Of a stretch of 64,000 nt of DNA, positions 33,343-45,880 are shown piece after piece. How positions within the stretch are numbered: position 1 is the stretch's first letter; every line of letters begins with the position of its first letter. Below the pieces are notes generated by a model, which saw nothing but the letters and a program-made list of their open reading frames with translations, was not told where the DNA came from and searched no databases. The DNA is taken from contig NC_092677.1 of the NCBI RefSeq assembly GCF_964355755.1, positions 7,137,001-7,201,000 of the forward strand, read 5' to 3'. Made by a program: the position numbers and the translations under genes. Source of the DNA: Antedon mediterranea. Its lineage: Eukaryota; Echinodermata; Crinoidea; Comatulida; Antedonidae.

Positions 33343-36300
33343 CATCCATTAGCGAATAATATATTATATTCGCGGGAATATTAATACGCATGCGCATTAG
33401 TGAACACGTTTATGCCTAATATCATTTGTGACCAGTTGATCTTTTTTATTTTGATGAAAAGACGACATAAATTAAATGAATATAGGCCTATATTTCGTCT
33501 AGTGGAAAACCGGCTTAAAAGACTGATTTCCCATAGGCCAAGGGCCGTATGAATTATCCCTAGTCCTGACCTTTCTTTTAGTTTCAATGCTTTTCTTTAT
33601 TTCTCTACCTTTAAGCATTCGTAACTTTTACAATTTCTTCTCCTTTAAATCTCTTTTAAAAAACATCTCTTTCTCTCTCTCTAAATTACTGAAAAAATGA
33701 CAATGCTGTGGGTATCAGTGGCTGGATCTCAATGGAGATACAAAATAAAAGCGAAAAGCTAAATCAAAACGAGAAGTAAAACAGCCAGAAAAGTTTGTTT
33801 CTTTGTTAATTTTTTGTTTTTATAGTTTATTTTGTATTTACTGTTTGTATTTGAGGGTCCCTAATGATCAGCGTATGCTGGATGGATCACCCTCATTAAA
33901 TATTTTTCAAATAATAGCGAATATTATATTAATCGTTTGAGTTCTGATTGGTAGATTGCATATATTAATATGCATATCACACTGTCGAATCCCTCTAACA
34001 TTCTCTATAAATTTACCACTGCTCGAGCGTTTCATACGTAGTACATCAGCTTGAAATTACAGACAAAAATCGAAACGCTGACTAGAATATTAGACATAAA
34101 ATAACAGATTAAAATACTTAATAATAATAACTATGTTACTCATGTTACTAACATCATAATGAAAAAAAAAGAAAACATTCAAACAGCTTCTCGCGAGCTA
34201 CCTCGATGAGGGGTTAAATTTGATGAGGCTATTGCTAGCCTATTTGTAAAATTGTCACACTTTAGTAGCTAGTATCGTAACACAGTTTAGAACACACACA
34301 TAAATATTATTATTGTAATTTAATGATTGTGAGTCACATGTGTTTGATTAAAAAACGCCGTTAAACGATCTTGTGATGTTTTTTTTTTGTGCAAAAAAAA
34401 TCTTCTCTCATCGAAACTCAACTGTGAACATCCCTGAAATAATACTACATTAAACAAAATAGCTCAACCAGAATTACCATTTTTGTAGAACGATATGTAC
34501 AAATTAAAAAAGTAGGGCTAGTAAGAATATTACCGGTGTATGTTTCGGTTGTTGAAATATTAGGCAGGTATAGCTATACAAAAATAATGAATGTCTTGGT
34601 ATTGGAGTTTGAGTATATTTCATTGATCGTTGAAGGAGACTGTTATATTTCATTCGGTTGCAGCCCCGTTATATCAGTCAATCTTTAAACTCATGTAATA
34701 TTCTCCACCATCAAACTCAAACATTTAACATTTTGAAGTTATAAGGTCAAATAAATATGTGAACAAGGAAATCCCTTCCACAAAATTGTTTTCCTTTGAT
34801 ATAAGACAAATGTCGCCCTCTATGACCAAGTAGTTCATACCATAAAACTATTATTTGCAATAAGTGTATGATATGTAAATTTCAGTTTTATTTATTTTCG
34901 AATTTATTAAATTTTATTCTAATCCTACAGGATATGCTCTTAAATTATCAATCAGTCAGTAGATGATTATTTTAAAAGATTTTAATTGACAATTTTATAA
35001 ATCTTTTTTACCACAATAATCTTATGAGTAATCGTTACTAGGGAAAATAGTTTTAAAAACCTCGATCTGTGACAAAAATAAGATCCAAGACTTAGAAGCA
35101 TTAAAGGAATCCGCATAGTTCGTGCCCGACAACGGCGTAGTCACATCCTTTTCTTTGGTAAGTTATACGAATCCGGTTAGAAGCAGGTTTACCGATCATT
35201 CCACACCTTATCAAATATGGCTTATATTCCTAATGATTGGCTTTTAGGGGAAAAGTGCTTGTCATCCTCTTTCAGAAGGTACCGGTACCGCTAAGATGTC
35301 GTTGTAAACCTTACCGTTGTACATCTACAATGACAGAAAGACAATATTAAAAGATACGCACTGTCACTATACATCTGAGCAGCTCATATCCCACAACGAA
35401 CATCAGATTGTTTTGGTTGTTTATAAAACATTAAAATAAAACCAAACTTTTGATAATTTCTAGTTTGAGTTTATTTTTCTCGGCACAAAAAAAAACACCA
35501 ACAGCTTTTTTTTATATTTAATCAACCAGTCCTGTTTATCTGACATGACTATTTTTTTCTTTTAAATTACGTTTTCATTATATGCGTTGAACATTTTTTT
35601 ATCTAAGTTTTGGTCAATGTGACTAGGCCTATAACTATTTCCAATACAAATGTGTTTATCACTTTTTTTTTTCAGGGCGCAATATATTGATGATAATAAA
35701 TGAAATGTATCATTGAACATTTATATAAACCGTAGGTCCAGTGTACACATCTGGCTCATGTGCACTTTAAAGAACCTAGTACATCTTTCGAGACGAGTAG
35801 GGGGTTACCCCGGTGTACTAATCTACACACAGTCACTCATCAAGAGGGCCGGCCCCTTGATTGTCAGCATATAAATAAGGTGTAATAGAAAATAAAAATC
35901 AAATAAAACGGAGTTGGTATTAATTTTATTTTACTATTAAGGAAGTAAAGGAAGCCACCCGAAATGACGAAAATGACCACGTCCACCACCGCCTCAACAC
36001 TATCCTGGTCGTGTCTCCGGGATGCATGATTTGACGTCACCATTCTAGGAACCTAGTGTGCAGGAATGAAAACTTTCAAATTAATTACCTCAGTTATAAG
36101 TTTGAAATATATAATAGTATTTATTTTCATTGGTATATAGGCCTAAATCCAAAGGCAAATTACTGAAAAATGACAATGCAGCGCAGTAGCTGGATCTCAA
36201 TGGAAATACCAAATAAGCAAAAAAGTATAATATAACAGCCAGAATAATTAGAAGAGGTTTCAGGCAACAATAGCCCTTCATATCAGGGCAAGTAAGGACA

Positions 36301-36515
36301 AAGTAGAGAGTATAAACCACCTGAAACATTTATATAACTATATCTTATTCTGTTTAACTGTAATATTCTTTGTAATGACTATAATTGATGTAAATTACAA
36401 GATGAATTGAATTGCAATTGAAATAAATATACATTTTGTTCCAACGAAATGCCCAAAAAGCACATTCACATCACTATGGCGCGCCAAGCTGTAATGTATT
36501 TGGAAATAAAGATAT
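33343..36515. other. Intergenic, no gene
   Basis: AT-rich. A ~90-bp dispersed repeat occurs twice (33690-33800 and 36155-36245), sharing TTACTGAAAAAATGACAATGC, GCTGGATCTCAATGG and ACAGCCAGAA. A SINE fragment is at 35723-35875. No coding frame stands out. Confidence 0.55.
35723..35875 (+). mobile_element. tRNA-derived SINE, copy 3 (5'-truncated)
   Basis: Starts ATAAACCGTAGGTCCAGTGT, passes GGGGGTTACCCCGGTGTACT and ends GGCCCCTTGATTGTCAGCATA. It therefore holds the body and tail without the tRNA head, the usual result of incomplete reverse transcription. Opposite orientation to the other copies. Confidence 0.75.
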
Positions 36516-36955
36516 CTTAGTTTAAAACTAAGATATCTCTATTAAAAACTAAGATATCTCTATTAAAAACTAAGATATCTCTATTAAAAACTAAGATATC
36601 TCTATTAAAAACTAAGATATCTCTATTAAAAACTAAGATATCTCTATTAAAAACTAAGATATCTCTATTAAAAACTAAGATATCTCTATTAAAAACTAAG
36701 ATATCTCTATTTAAAACTAAGATATCTCTATTTAAAACTAAGATATCTCTATTTAAAACTAAGATATCTCTATTTAAAACTAAGATATCTCTATTTAAAA
36801 CTAAGATATCTCTATTTAAAACTAAGATATCTCTATTTAAAACTAAGATATCTCTATTTAAAACTAAGATATCTCTATTAAAAACTAAGATATCTCTATT
36901 AAAAACTAAGATATCTTTATTTAAAACTAAGATATCTCTATCTAAAACTTTTAAA
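36513..36955. repeat. 21-bp minisatellite
   Basis: About 21 near-perfect copies of AACTAAGATATCTCTATTAAA. Two variants (ATTAAAAA and ATTTAAAA) are arranged in blocks: first only ATTAAAAA, then only ATTTAAAA, then two ATTAAAAA units. Each unit has the palindrome AGATATCT. Because 21 is a multiple of three, the minus strand has a 148-codon frame repeating RDILVLN or RDILVFN; I treat this as a by-product. Confidence 0.9.
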
Positions 36956-37953
36956 TAGAGCAATCTCTATTAATAGAAGAGAAGTCTATGCACCGTACGT
37001 GATTGTTTTGTTAGAATGGAGAATTTTCAACAAGTTGCCGAAAGAAAAAGACTGTCCACTAGGAAGTAAACAAATACTGTCGTACAGTTTGGGTTACTAT
37101 TCTTTGAATGTGTTTTTAGGGTGGATTGTTGAATACATTTATTAATATAATAGAGAGGAGTAACCAATAGACTAGTGGGTTAATAACTATAATTGCTAGT
37201 CAAATAATGGTCATACACTGCAGCCAACTTGTATATATTATAATATATACACTTTTATATTGCAGTATATTTTAAATAAATCAATTATGGATTCGTGAAT
37301 GGATTTTGTAATAAAATCCCTTGCCTTCATGTGACGCAATAAGCAAATTCTACAAAATGTTTCCTCGAAAAGAGCTGATTATGCGGTTGCTTGCAAACCG
37401 AAAGATAGACATTATTTTTTCACGAACCAATAATGTAGTTAAAATCATTTGGTAAATCTGTAACGAGATGGATACTGTACACAAAAACAATAGAGCTAAA
37501 GGTAAAATGTCACAAAATCTGTTTTATTTACAATATATGATTAATTAAAACAAAATAAATACTATAATATTGTATTGATAAATAGTCAAGTTAAAAATTG
37601 TCATATGCAGCGAGCAACAGCTTTTAAAATATTTCCAGCATATTAAAATAACTATTACTATAAAAACAAACGAGCTGATACAAATGCTAGCAGTTCAACT
37701 GCGTATAAGCCTACATTGTTGTAACCCCAATCCCCAAAATGTGGTGCCGAACCCCATTAAAATAAATTATTTAGGCCTACTGTGTCGTCAGTGATAATTC
37801 CGATTAGTAACTTAAAATTTACCAAGTTGTACTTTTAATTCTGGATAGACACACATTTAGTTTAATTTGTAAATGTAGCACAGTATCTGATAGCACAGGC
37901 TGTAGCACACGGTTGTGGTTAAGCGAATTTAAAAGTTCTGTTTTAACATGGTT
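36956..37953. other. 3' flank of the Snail gene
   Basis: AT-rich. The minus strand has AATAAA at about 37518-37524, a possible poly(A) signal ~430 bp past the Snail stop codon. No other gene seen. Confidence 0.45.
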
Positions 37954-39089
37954 TTAATGCTTCTCTGTCCTTCCGTGAGACGAACACCCAACGTCATCGT
38001 GTTTGTTTAGTAGTGACATCCGAGAAAAAGTTTTCCCACACTTTTTACAACAGTATTTCTTAACATCCGAATGCGTTTGTAGATGAGCCCTCAAGTTCGA
38101 TCTGTCAGCGAACGCTCTTTTACAGTGATGGCAGGAGAAGGGCTTTTCTCCTGTATGGGTGCGGATGTGACCTTGCAGAAGCCAAGGCCTAGAGAATGCT
38201 TTTCCGCAGAAGGTGCACTTGCACGGAAGTGTATGAGTCCTGATGTGCATCTTTAGTGCTCCAAGTGACATATACTCCTTATCGCAATATTTACATTTGA
38301 AGCTTTTCTTACTTTGGGCATCACAGTAAAACTGTCGGTGTTTGCTAAGTCCACTTGACGTCACATAAACTTTATTGCATTCCGGACATTGGTGTTTCTG
38401 ATCAGAATTCTGAGGTTCTTTCTTCTTCCTTGGGTTCTCCTTAGTTGATGGTACAATAGTCCCTATAACTGTCTCTTGTGGAGAGATGACAGAGTGCATA
38501 ACAGGTGCTGCGTCAGCGATCTTTATTCCGCTGTCACAGCATGCCGTCTCAGACGGGTAGCATGTCATGTAGCATAGCTGGACAACCCTTTCGTTCAGCG
38601 ACTTGATGGCTAAAGGTTCCGGTCGTATGGGTTTTCGTATAACATCTGTTAAGGGATTGAATGCTATAATAAAAAAAAAGATATTGTTAATAATGTATTA
38701 TTCGTTTATATATTAAAAAAAATGAAAGATTATAAAAGGGAAAATAATAAATTATACAAATAATGAATACTGGATATTTACTGAATGAAAAGCCGAGCGT
38801 GCAATAGAACCATTGAATAGAACCTTTACCGTGTAATAGAGCTAATACTTATGCGGTAACCAATAAATGCATCATTGATTGATGCAATTATCTTATTAGA
38901 AACATTTATTTATAACAAACTAATAAAAACTCGAGTAACAGGTGTCCCTAAATACAGGTACAGCATACAACATTTACAATAATAAATAGTTATAAACCTT
39001 AGCTTACCTGCTCTTTGTATAGAATGTTGCAGTCTCTTAAAATGATACTGGTGGTTGTAGTGTTTCTTGATCAAAAATGACCGCGGCAT
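37954..39089 (-). CDS. Snail-family zinc-finger repressor, 263 aa, two exons
   Basis: Exons 39008-39089 and 37954-38663, joined in phase across a 344-bp GT/AG intron. Snail proteins bind E-boxes (CAGGTG) in the nucleus and repress targets, driving mesoderm formation and epithelial-mesenchymal change. The N-terminus [10 protein letters not shown] is the SNAG domain, which recruits LSD1/HDAC corepressors. Five fingers follow: finger 1 of C2HC type (C120-C141), fingers 2-4 of C2H2 type (151-171, 177-197, 205-225) with the invariant blocks [19 protein letters not shown] and [18 protein letters not shown], and a last finger from 233 ending with H249 and C254. Residues 29-118 are poorly conserved linker. 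Length equals that of vertebrate Snail1 (~264). One intron directly after the SNAG exon; vertebrate genes have an additional one. Confidence 0.97.
39008..39089 (-). CDS. Snail exon 1 (SNAG domain)
   Basis: Encodes the first 27 residues, starting [18 protein letters not shown]. The split codon GCA-G is completed by CA at 38663. The start is fixed by the SNAG motif, which must be at the extreme N-terminus. Confidence 0.95.
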
Positions 39090-39192
39090 CCTTGCAAACG
39101 GACTCTTCTAGTATCAGAACAAAATCTTGAAATCTGTGACTGTCGTATCGACCGAAATCAATGTAATGACAGGTATCGGAAAGTTATACAAG

Positions 39193-39200
39193 CTTTTATA
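39193..39200 (-). promoter_or_regulatory. TATA box of the Snail gene
   Basis: The minus strand reads GTATAAAAGC about 104 bp before the ATG, implying a start site near 39165-39172 and a short leader. An E-box (CAGATG) adjoins it at 39201-39206 and a CCAAT motif (ATTGGCTA on the minus strand) lies ~85 bp further upstream at 39281-39288. Confidence 0.6.
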
Positions 39201-39307
39201 CATCTGACTTGCTTTACCAAGTACAATACAATGCATTCCGGTCTAGTCCAAGGATTTGTAGGCGGAGCTAAACTACTAAGTAGCCAATCATTGCGCCGTA
39301 TTAAGTG

Positions 39308-39313
39308 CAGGTG
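39308..39313 (+). promoter_or_regulatory. E2-box (CAGGTG) upstream of Snail
   Basis: CAGGTG is the preferred Snail binding site. Its place, ~110 bp upstream of the TATA box, would suit feedback control by Snail itself; this is inference from one 6-bp match. Confidence 0.35.
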
Positions 39314-41540
39314 GATATTAATAGTTTCGCGGTCCAGTGAAGTTTTGGAACAATGACATTTACAAGAGCTTTAACCACAATCCGAAGAGAAAAAAGGGGC
39401 GTTTTGTAAGATTCTATGCAACGAAAACTAACAGATTATGTGTACATCTGACAACAAATCATTACAACTCTATTAACTATAAGCATTTTGGTGGGAATCT
39501 TGAATAAGAACAATGAATATATCAAACAACAAACGAGAAAAAACAGAGGTGCTACCATTTTCTCGCCATTCAAATGTGTGACAGTTAATTTTGAAATCGT
39601 CATTATTGGTTAAAAGTGATTTAAACTAGATCAGTACTGGCTAATCTGTAGGATATGAACTTCTATGATTTACTAACCCACTTGTCCCTGAGATATTTCT
39701 TATTGCCAAGCAAGTGCATCCTATACTACAAATATGTGTTTATATCAATACTTGAACAATGTTAAGGATTATGGTGTGTATAGTATATTGGAAATGAAAC
39801 TTACCAATACAATGAAAATAAGCAACCACTTTTTATTGGTAAATCAGTTTGGTATTATGAAACTATAAGTCTTTCAAATTGACGCTTGCTTTTCCTGTTT
39901 TTTACTAAACTTAGACAATGTGTACACAAACATCCCGAAGTATTCACTCTAAACAATACAGAGATTTAGCTGTTTATGTAACCTTTAACTAGATATATAT
40001 TTTTTGGAAAACTACGTATGTAATTACAAAAAAATTAAAAAAGTGTCAATATTAAACTTGACTCAGGTAAGCTATTCACTCAGTAAATTTGGCGAAACCA
40101 TGAAACCAACTTACCGGGTAAGCCTGATAATTATTTTTTTTTAATGTTTCGACTAATAACATTAATGGGATGAATACTGTAGGCCTACACAAGAACAACA
40201 ATAAAAGTCACAAAAGCAAATTTACTTTACTTCTCCGATTACGGGTAGATTTTTCTACTGTCGCAATTTAATAGTAACATAATACAGCTGATTATCGATA
40301 CAGTGTTCACTTATCTTGGTTCCGTAAAACACATGTTCGACGTGTTACGACTGTATCGTACACCCTATAAATATTATAATTTTGCTTCTGACGACTTGAT
40401 TTTGTAAAATGTGTTGTCTCTGATCTACGGAAAACAACATAACACTAACATTATTATTTGTTGAGAAATATACGCGACAATAATATAGATGACAATACTT
40501 ATTACCGGTAACGCGGCCGACTTCAGAGCCATTTATTTAAAACCACTTGGGTACAACGAAGTATACAAAAACAACCTAATTAAATTCTTATCAAATTTTT
40601 TGGGGAAACTATTGCATTGTTTCCCAATCATAATTAACACGTAATGACCGCATATATGTCCTTAATAAAGTAATCATCCTACGTATAATAATGCCACAGA
40701 TCCGCAAGGAATCACAAGTTATTTGTGGTAACCGGACTGTCAGGAACAATTGGATGTAAAGTACAGTAGGCCTACTCGTTCGTCGTGTGTATTTCGAGTA
40801 ATATTTCTTGTTTTGTTGTTGCCTTTGTCTCATGGATTTACACGGGATATTTTGATGTGCTTGCAAATGGCTCATGGTGTAATCGAGACCGATGCAATTT
40901 TTCCCTACTGTGGTTTCGTTCTTTTTGTTTATATAATTTCCATCTTTCTCTAGATCAGGACAATCTGGTATTTATATTTATATGAACGGTGTCAAAACGA
41001 AAGATGAAACAAACTTAATGCATATTGTAATCTTTTTCTTGTGGTAGACATACGTGATATACCTGTTAGCACATTGTGCATGTTTGATACGCATGCTAAA
41101 ATGCTCAATCACAAAAGGAAAAATAAATACAAATATGATTTTACATTAAAACTGTTACAGTAGCCTAAGTAGCGATTAAGATCCTTATTTCTGAATGGTT
41201 ATCATTTTATCTTTTTAAAAAAATACTAAAAAATGGCGCTGCAGCAGACAAATTCACAATTTTATTACAGGTGTATTATTACACATATCTACGATAATAA
41301 TTTTGACAAATTAACTCTAAATGTCACAATACCGGAAGGTATAGAAACCAGTGCGTGCTGAGTGCCCACCATTGCAAAATCCCAAGAACTACAAAACTTC
41401 CGTAAACATTGTGATCGTCGGATATGATCCATATAATACAACACACAGGAACTTTGTATTACGTTTGTCTGTCGCCAGTAAAGGCCTACTACTATCTTTA
41501 GCTTTGCAAGAACTGTATTGGTTTTGTTTTTTTGTTCTCT

Positions 41541-41700
41541 TTTAAAGGTGTATTGTCCACAAAACATGAAAAATAACGATCAATAAATCAAATTTTAAAT
41601 AGGTCATTTTGTAGATTCACGTTGTTAAAAAAATGACTAGCTTACAAAAACAACAAAAAAATAGTTATTTAGCCAAAAATGTGGGTTTTTTTTTATCCAG
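41541..41700. repeat. Diverged relative of the TTAA-flanked element
   Basis: TTTAAAGGTGTATTGTCCACAAAACATGAAAAATAACGAT and TAGGTCATTTTGTAGATTCA follow the left part of 62099-62644. No matching right end was found. Confidence 0.4.
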
Positions 41701-43536
41701 GTTGAATTTCTTTTTCAGGGGAGCAATATTTTAACAGGGAACACAATAGGATGTTCCTTAAATTTAATTCCTATCAATAATTTATCTGATTCATCATCAG
41801 TAATGTTTTCGGGACGACGACACGGCTAGTTTGTATATGCGCTATCTTACTATAAAAATTGTGTTATAATAGCCCTTATGGTCTCTACTATGTAAGTGGT
41901 ACGGTAGTCACTTAGATATTATAATCTTTAACATTGTTAACGGACTGGTTCTCACAAAAGGTCACAATTGCATATTAGCTCCTCGTGATAAAAAAATAAA
42001 AATTTCAGAGGCGCCAGGTTGTTAAAGGTATAACCAATCGATATTTCCTTTATCAATTTGTCCTTCGGTAGCGATTCTGCACTTGACCGACACAATAGAC
42101 ACGGCTATTATACAGATTGGCTAGATTTGATATCAAGGAATTCATGGGAAAAGAAAATAAACTGTACCAGGATACAAACGTGAAAGATTCGGTAAAACAT
42201 TTGATAAAATTTCCCTTTTTATTCGGCCCTATATAACGCAGTTGTTCCATGTAGTGGAATTTAAATTCAGTAACTTTGTACAAATTTACTGTATGTTTTC
42301 CAGTGTCTTCGTACTGTACGAATTCCATTTTTTCTTACTGATTTTGCAGTTGTTACATTTTACGATTTCCAGTGATGAATGGTGTAAATAAGACATTAAT
42401 TAAAGGCATATCATTATTTAATGTTCCTGAAAATACTCTCCAGTTTGGGCTTATTATTGGTTACACAATTGTATTAGACCAATGGAATTCGATATACGGA
42501 TGTGATCTTTTTTATGTGTTTTTTTTTTCTAACAAAAACCATCGAATAAAAGTCCACAGAACTTTCTTCGCCCAATTTTAGATGCTAATTACCCGTGTCC
42601 CATCTTAGATGACTCTTATGGAAATTCAATAATGATTCCTGGTTTTACCATGGAGTAAATTCTTTACTCCATGGTTTTACTTAATAAACAAACTACAGCT
42701 GACTCTAGGGTTTCGTGTAGTTTCCCATGGAAACCGACGCTTGTGATTTTTACGCTGAATTAACCTTTACGCTTATTTTAACACTGGGGCGTGTTCTACA
42801 GCACTTGAAACTCGCGTCCAAATTAAACCAAAATGTTGTTATGATTTAAAAAATAAAAAGTTTAGAATATCAATCAAACATGTAAATTGGCGTACATAAA
42901 ATGAAATACAACATTCTTTTTGCAAGACAAAAAAGACCAAAATACGCGGGTACACTCCATGGTGTAAACAAAACTGAACCTTATTCGACACCTGCTTCAA
43001 GTCAGTCAAGTGGAACGGGCTTGCGTATCGCGTTTTGTTTGCCCAAAACAATAATACTATCGAGTGCTGTATGTTTTCTTTGTTTTTGGGTTGTGGCGAG
43101 AGTAACGGTATTTATGGAACATAAGTAGACTGTATGTGTGCTGTGATTGGTCAATAGAGAAGACGCGATAGGCTACACACAGAGAGTGTGTACTTTGGCG
43201 CGAGTTTGTTTGTACGATAGGTGGCAGGTGGTAATTAGGCGAATCCACAAAGTGTGTACTGGAATCTTCAAACGAAAAAACATACGGCACACGTTCATGT
43301 GTGCTGTACATACAGCAGGTGGCCAAAGCAAACATAGGATGTATCTCTGTCTTAAGTAAACAATTTCATCTAAAGGAATTTTAAAAATATCATTTTTATC
43401 TGTACTTTAATTTTTAATACAATTTTACTTTATCAACGATAACTACAATATTTGATTTATATTTTATTCAACGGTTGTTCTTCTGTTTTCTGTTCTATTC
43501 TATACTTTTATTGTATTTGTTTGATTATATTTTATA

Positions 43537-43651
43537 GTACCGTAAGTAAAACCTCGCAAAGAAAACATACAACACTCTTCTTTTTTTAGTTCCTTTTTTT
43601 TTGCGTGGGGGGGGGGGGGGGGGGGCGCTTCTTTTCGAGGTTTTACGGTAC
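43537..43651. mobile_element. Hairpin element with a poly-G core
   Basis: The left arm AGTACCGTAAGTAAAACCTCG and the right arm CGAGGTTTTACGGTACT are inverted copies. Between them are a T-rich run, GCGT and an uninterrupted run of about 19-20 G. The arms suggest a MITE; a TA dinucleotide lies at the left edge. No coding capacity. Confidence 0.6.
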
Positions 43652-44609
43652 TGAACTATTATTATATTATCATTACAGTATGGCAGCCTTTGTAATCTGA
43701 CATTATAATAATATCATCACACTTGGCATTCTTTCAAACAAACTTGAGTATTTCGTTACGCACTTTGCATGATATACTTAAATACTAATTCGTTGAATTG
43801 TACACATCCATTGTTGTTTATTTCTAATAAGTAGGATTGAGCGTTTTGTGTGCCTTATGTTAATTCAATGAGTAATGGAAATTGTTTGATATAGTTTTAA
43901 ATATTACATAATTAATCAGTAATAACACACGACTTTAAATCAATGCGCACGTCAAGATTTTGAGAAAAAAAGTTATTTATTATTATTATTATTTCTTACA
44001 TCCGGGGTACACGCTATCTTTTGTATTGCAACCAAATTAATAAAATAAAAACAATATTAAAACATAAAAATAATAAACCAAAAATTATTGAAGCAGAAAC
44101 TGTAGGCCTACATAATTACGGAAAAGAACGAGTAAATTGTTAATTAGGCCTGATAATCTAAGAAATAGTGTAATAAAGAAAAGTGAACGTAGGCCTACTG
44201 TATAGTGTAAAGTTATGCACATGCAGATAATCATACATTTTTGACGGAAATAGTTTCATTTCGTTTTACGTTGTTATATTGTTTTTAAATTTTAAGCAAG
44301 TATTTTTCGCAGTCTTTTATAAGAAATGTAAGTATATAATTAAGGACAAAGTAAAAACCAGTTGAAGTAGCTATCAGATCACATGGCACTTAATCGGTGA
44401 TATTTGTAAAGTAAACACAAACTTTTAATACGTGATTACGTCATGTCGCCTTCGACTTTTCAATGAATGGCTAATAGAAGCGCATTACTACACAAAACGT
44501 CCAGCAGGCATTAATACTTCAGGCCTATAGAAACTTGGTATACAACAAGGGGTGAACAGAAAAATTTAACAATAATTCCACCATACATCCAAGCTTTGTT
44601 CCGTCACTA

Positions 44610-44780
44610 ATCAACCCCGGCGCGTGCACCTTGTCCATAAACAATGGTCGATCCTGGGTACTTATCTAGGCCCTGACTACTCGCAGCTGCCCCAGGCCCA
44701 CAAAGGGCGCAGGTGGTTCCTACTCAAGGGCCGTAGGCATGCGACGAAAGTCACCACTGTCCTGGTATTTACTCTCACAC
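44610..44780. other. GC-rich island of unknown nature
   Basis: Contains GCGCGTGCACCTTGTCCATA, TCCTGGGTACTTATCTAGGC and CAGGCCCACAAAGGGCGC, clearly richer in G+C than the AT-rich surroundings. It may be a fragment of a repeat or a SINE; no tRNA, 5S or coding signature was recognised. Confidence 0.3.
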
Positions 44781-45479
44781 ACATGTCAGCCTACCAGATT
44801 TCGCGCCAAATTTAACAAAGAATTATTCACAGAGAGTGATCAGAGACAAATTGAATAATGAGCGGTGATTAGAAAACTTTAAAAACAACTCTTTGACCTT
44901 AATGAGACCAAACTATTGTGAATACACTATCAACAAAGTCACTATGAAATAAAAACACACCACACTCAGTAATTGTTTAAATTGTTAAGTACATTTTTTA
45001 AGATTGTATACCATTAAATCCTTTTGCTTTATTTTGCACTGTCCCTAAATAAATAAAAAATAATGAATGATTTACTTTTTACATTTAGCGGGTGTTTTAC
45101 GTAATTCAAAGAATCATTTATGGCTGTGAGAAGGCATGTCGTTAAAAAGCATTATTAGGCCTACACAACCTTCCCCTTTTGTGTACAAACTCATTGCTTA
45201 TGTACAAGTATAGAAACTTAATTTAATTATTGCATTGAATTAACATCAATGGTTATTATCTAGGCCTATATATATCATCGCGTGTGTCGTTTCACTAATT
45301 AACACCGAAGGCCTATAGACCTAGTTTATTTGTGCTTATGTCTGTTCTTAGTTTAAGTCTAAAAGATTCGCGAGGATTTTGTCTAATTATCGCCTATTCT
45401 ACAGGATGGATGGGAAGATGGGTTTAAATGACTCACGATTGCTTTAAAGACATGATTATACGACAATTAAGACAGTACC

Positions 45480-45880
45480 AAAGTATCAATGAAACAATTT
45501 ACCCAAATGGGCTTTTAATCGGTCTCTCGTGCCTTTAAACCGATCCTCCACACTAGTTCAATCGAAAGGGGTTTCAATTAAGACAAATACTGTAATGAAA
45601 CGATTAGAAATCAAAAAATCAACAGCTTTGATATTTGTACAATAGGGTTTAATCGCTTTCTCGTGCCTTAAAACAAGCATGCACACAAGAGGTGAATCGA
45701 AATTAGGGTGTTTCAATAGAACAGGCTTAGCTGCTATCAATGGAACAATTGGAAATCCAAAAATCAACAGTTTTAATGTTTGTAAAATGGGGTTTTAATC
45801 GACAAAATGAAATTGAGGTTTCAATCAATCAATAAAACAATAGAAATCAAAATAAAACAAAATCAACAGTTAAAGTAAGC
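45480..45880. repeat. ~165-bp degenerate tandem repeat
   Basis: Three diverged units share AATCAAAAAATCAACAG, TTTGTANAATNGGGTTTTAAT, CTTTCTCGTGCCTTAAA and AATGAAACAAT. Their similarity is moderate, suggesting an old duplication. Confidence 0.55.

Noticed and set aside
36517-36963. 148-codon minus-strand frame with RDILVLN repeats
   Set aside because: Created by a 21-bp tandem repeat; no start context, domain or neighbouring exon.
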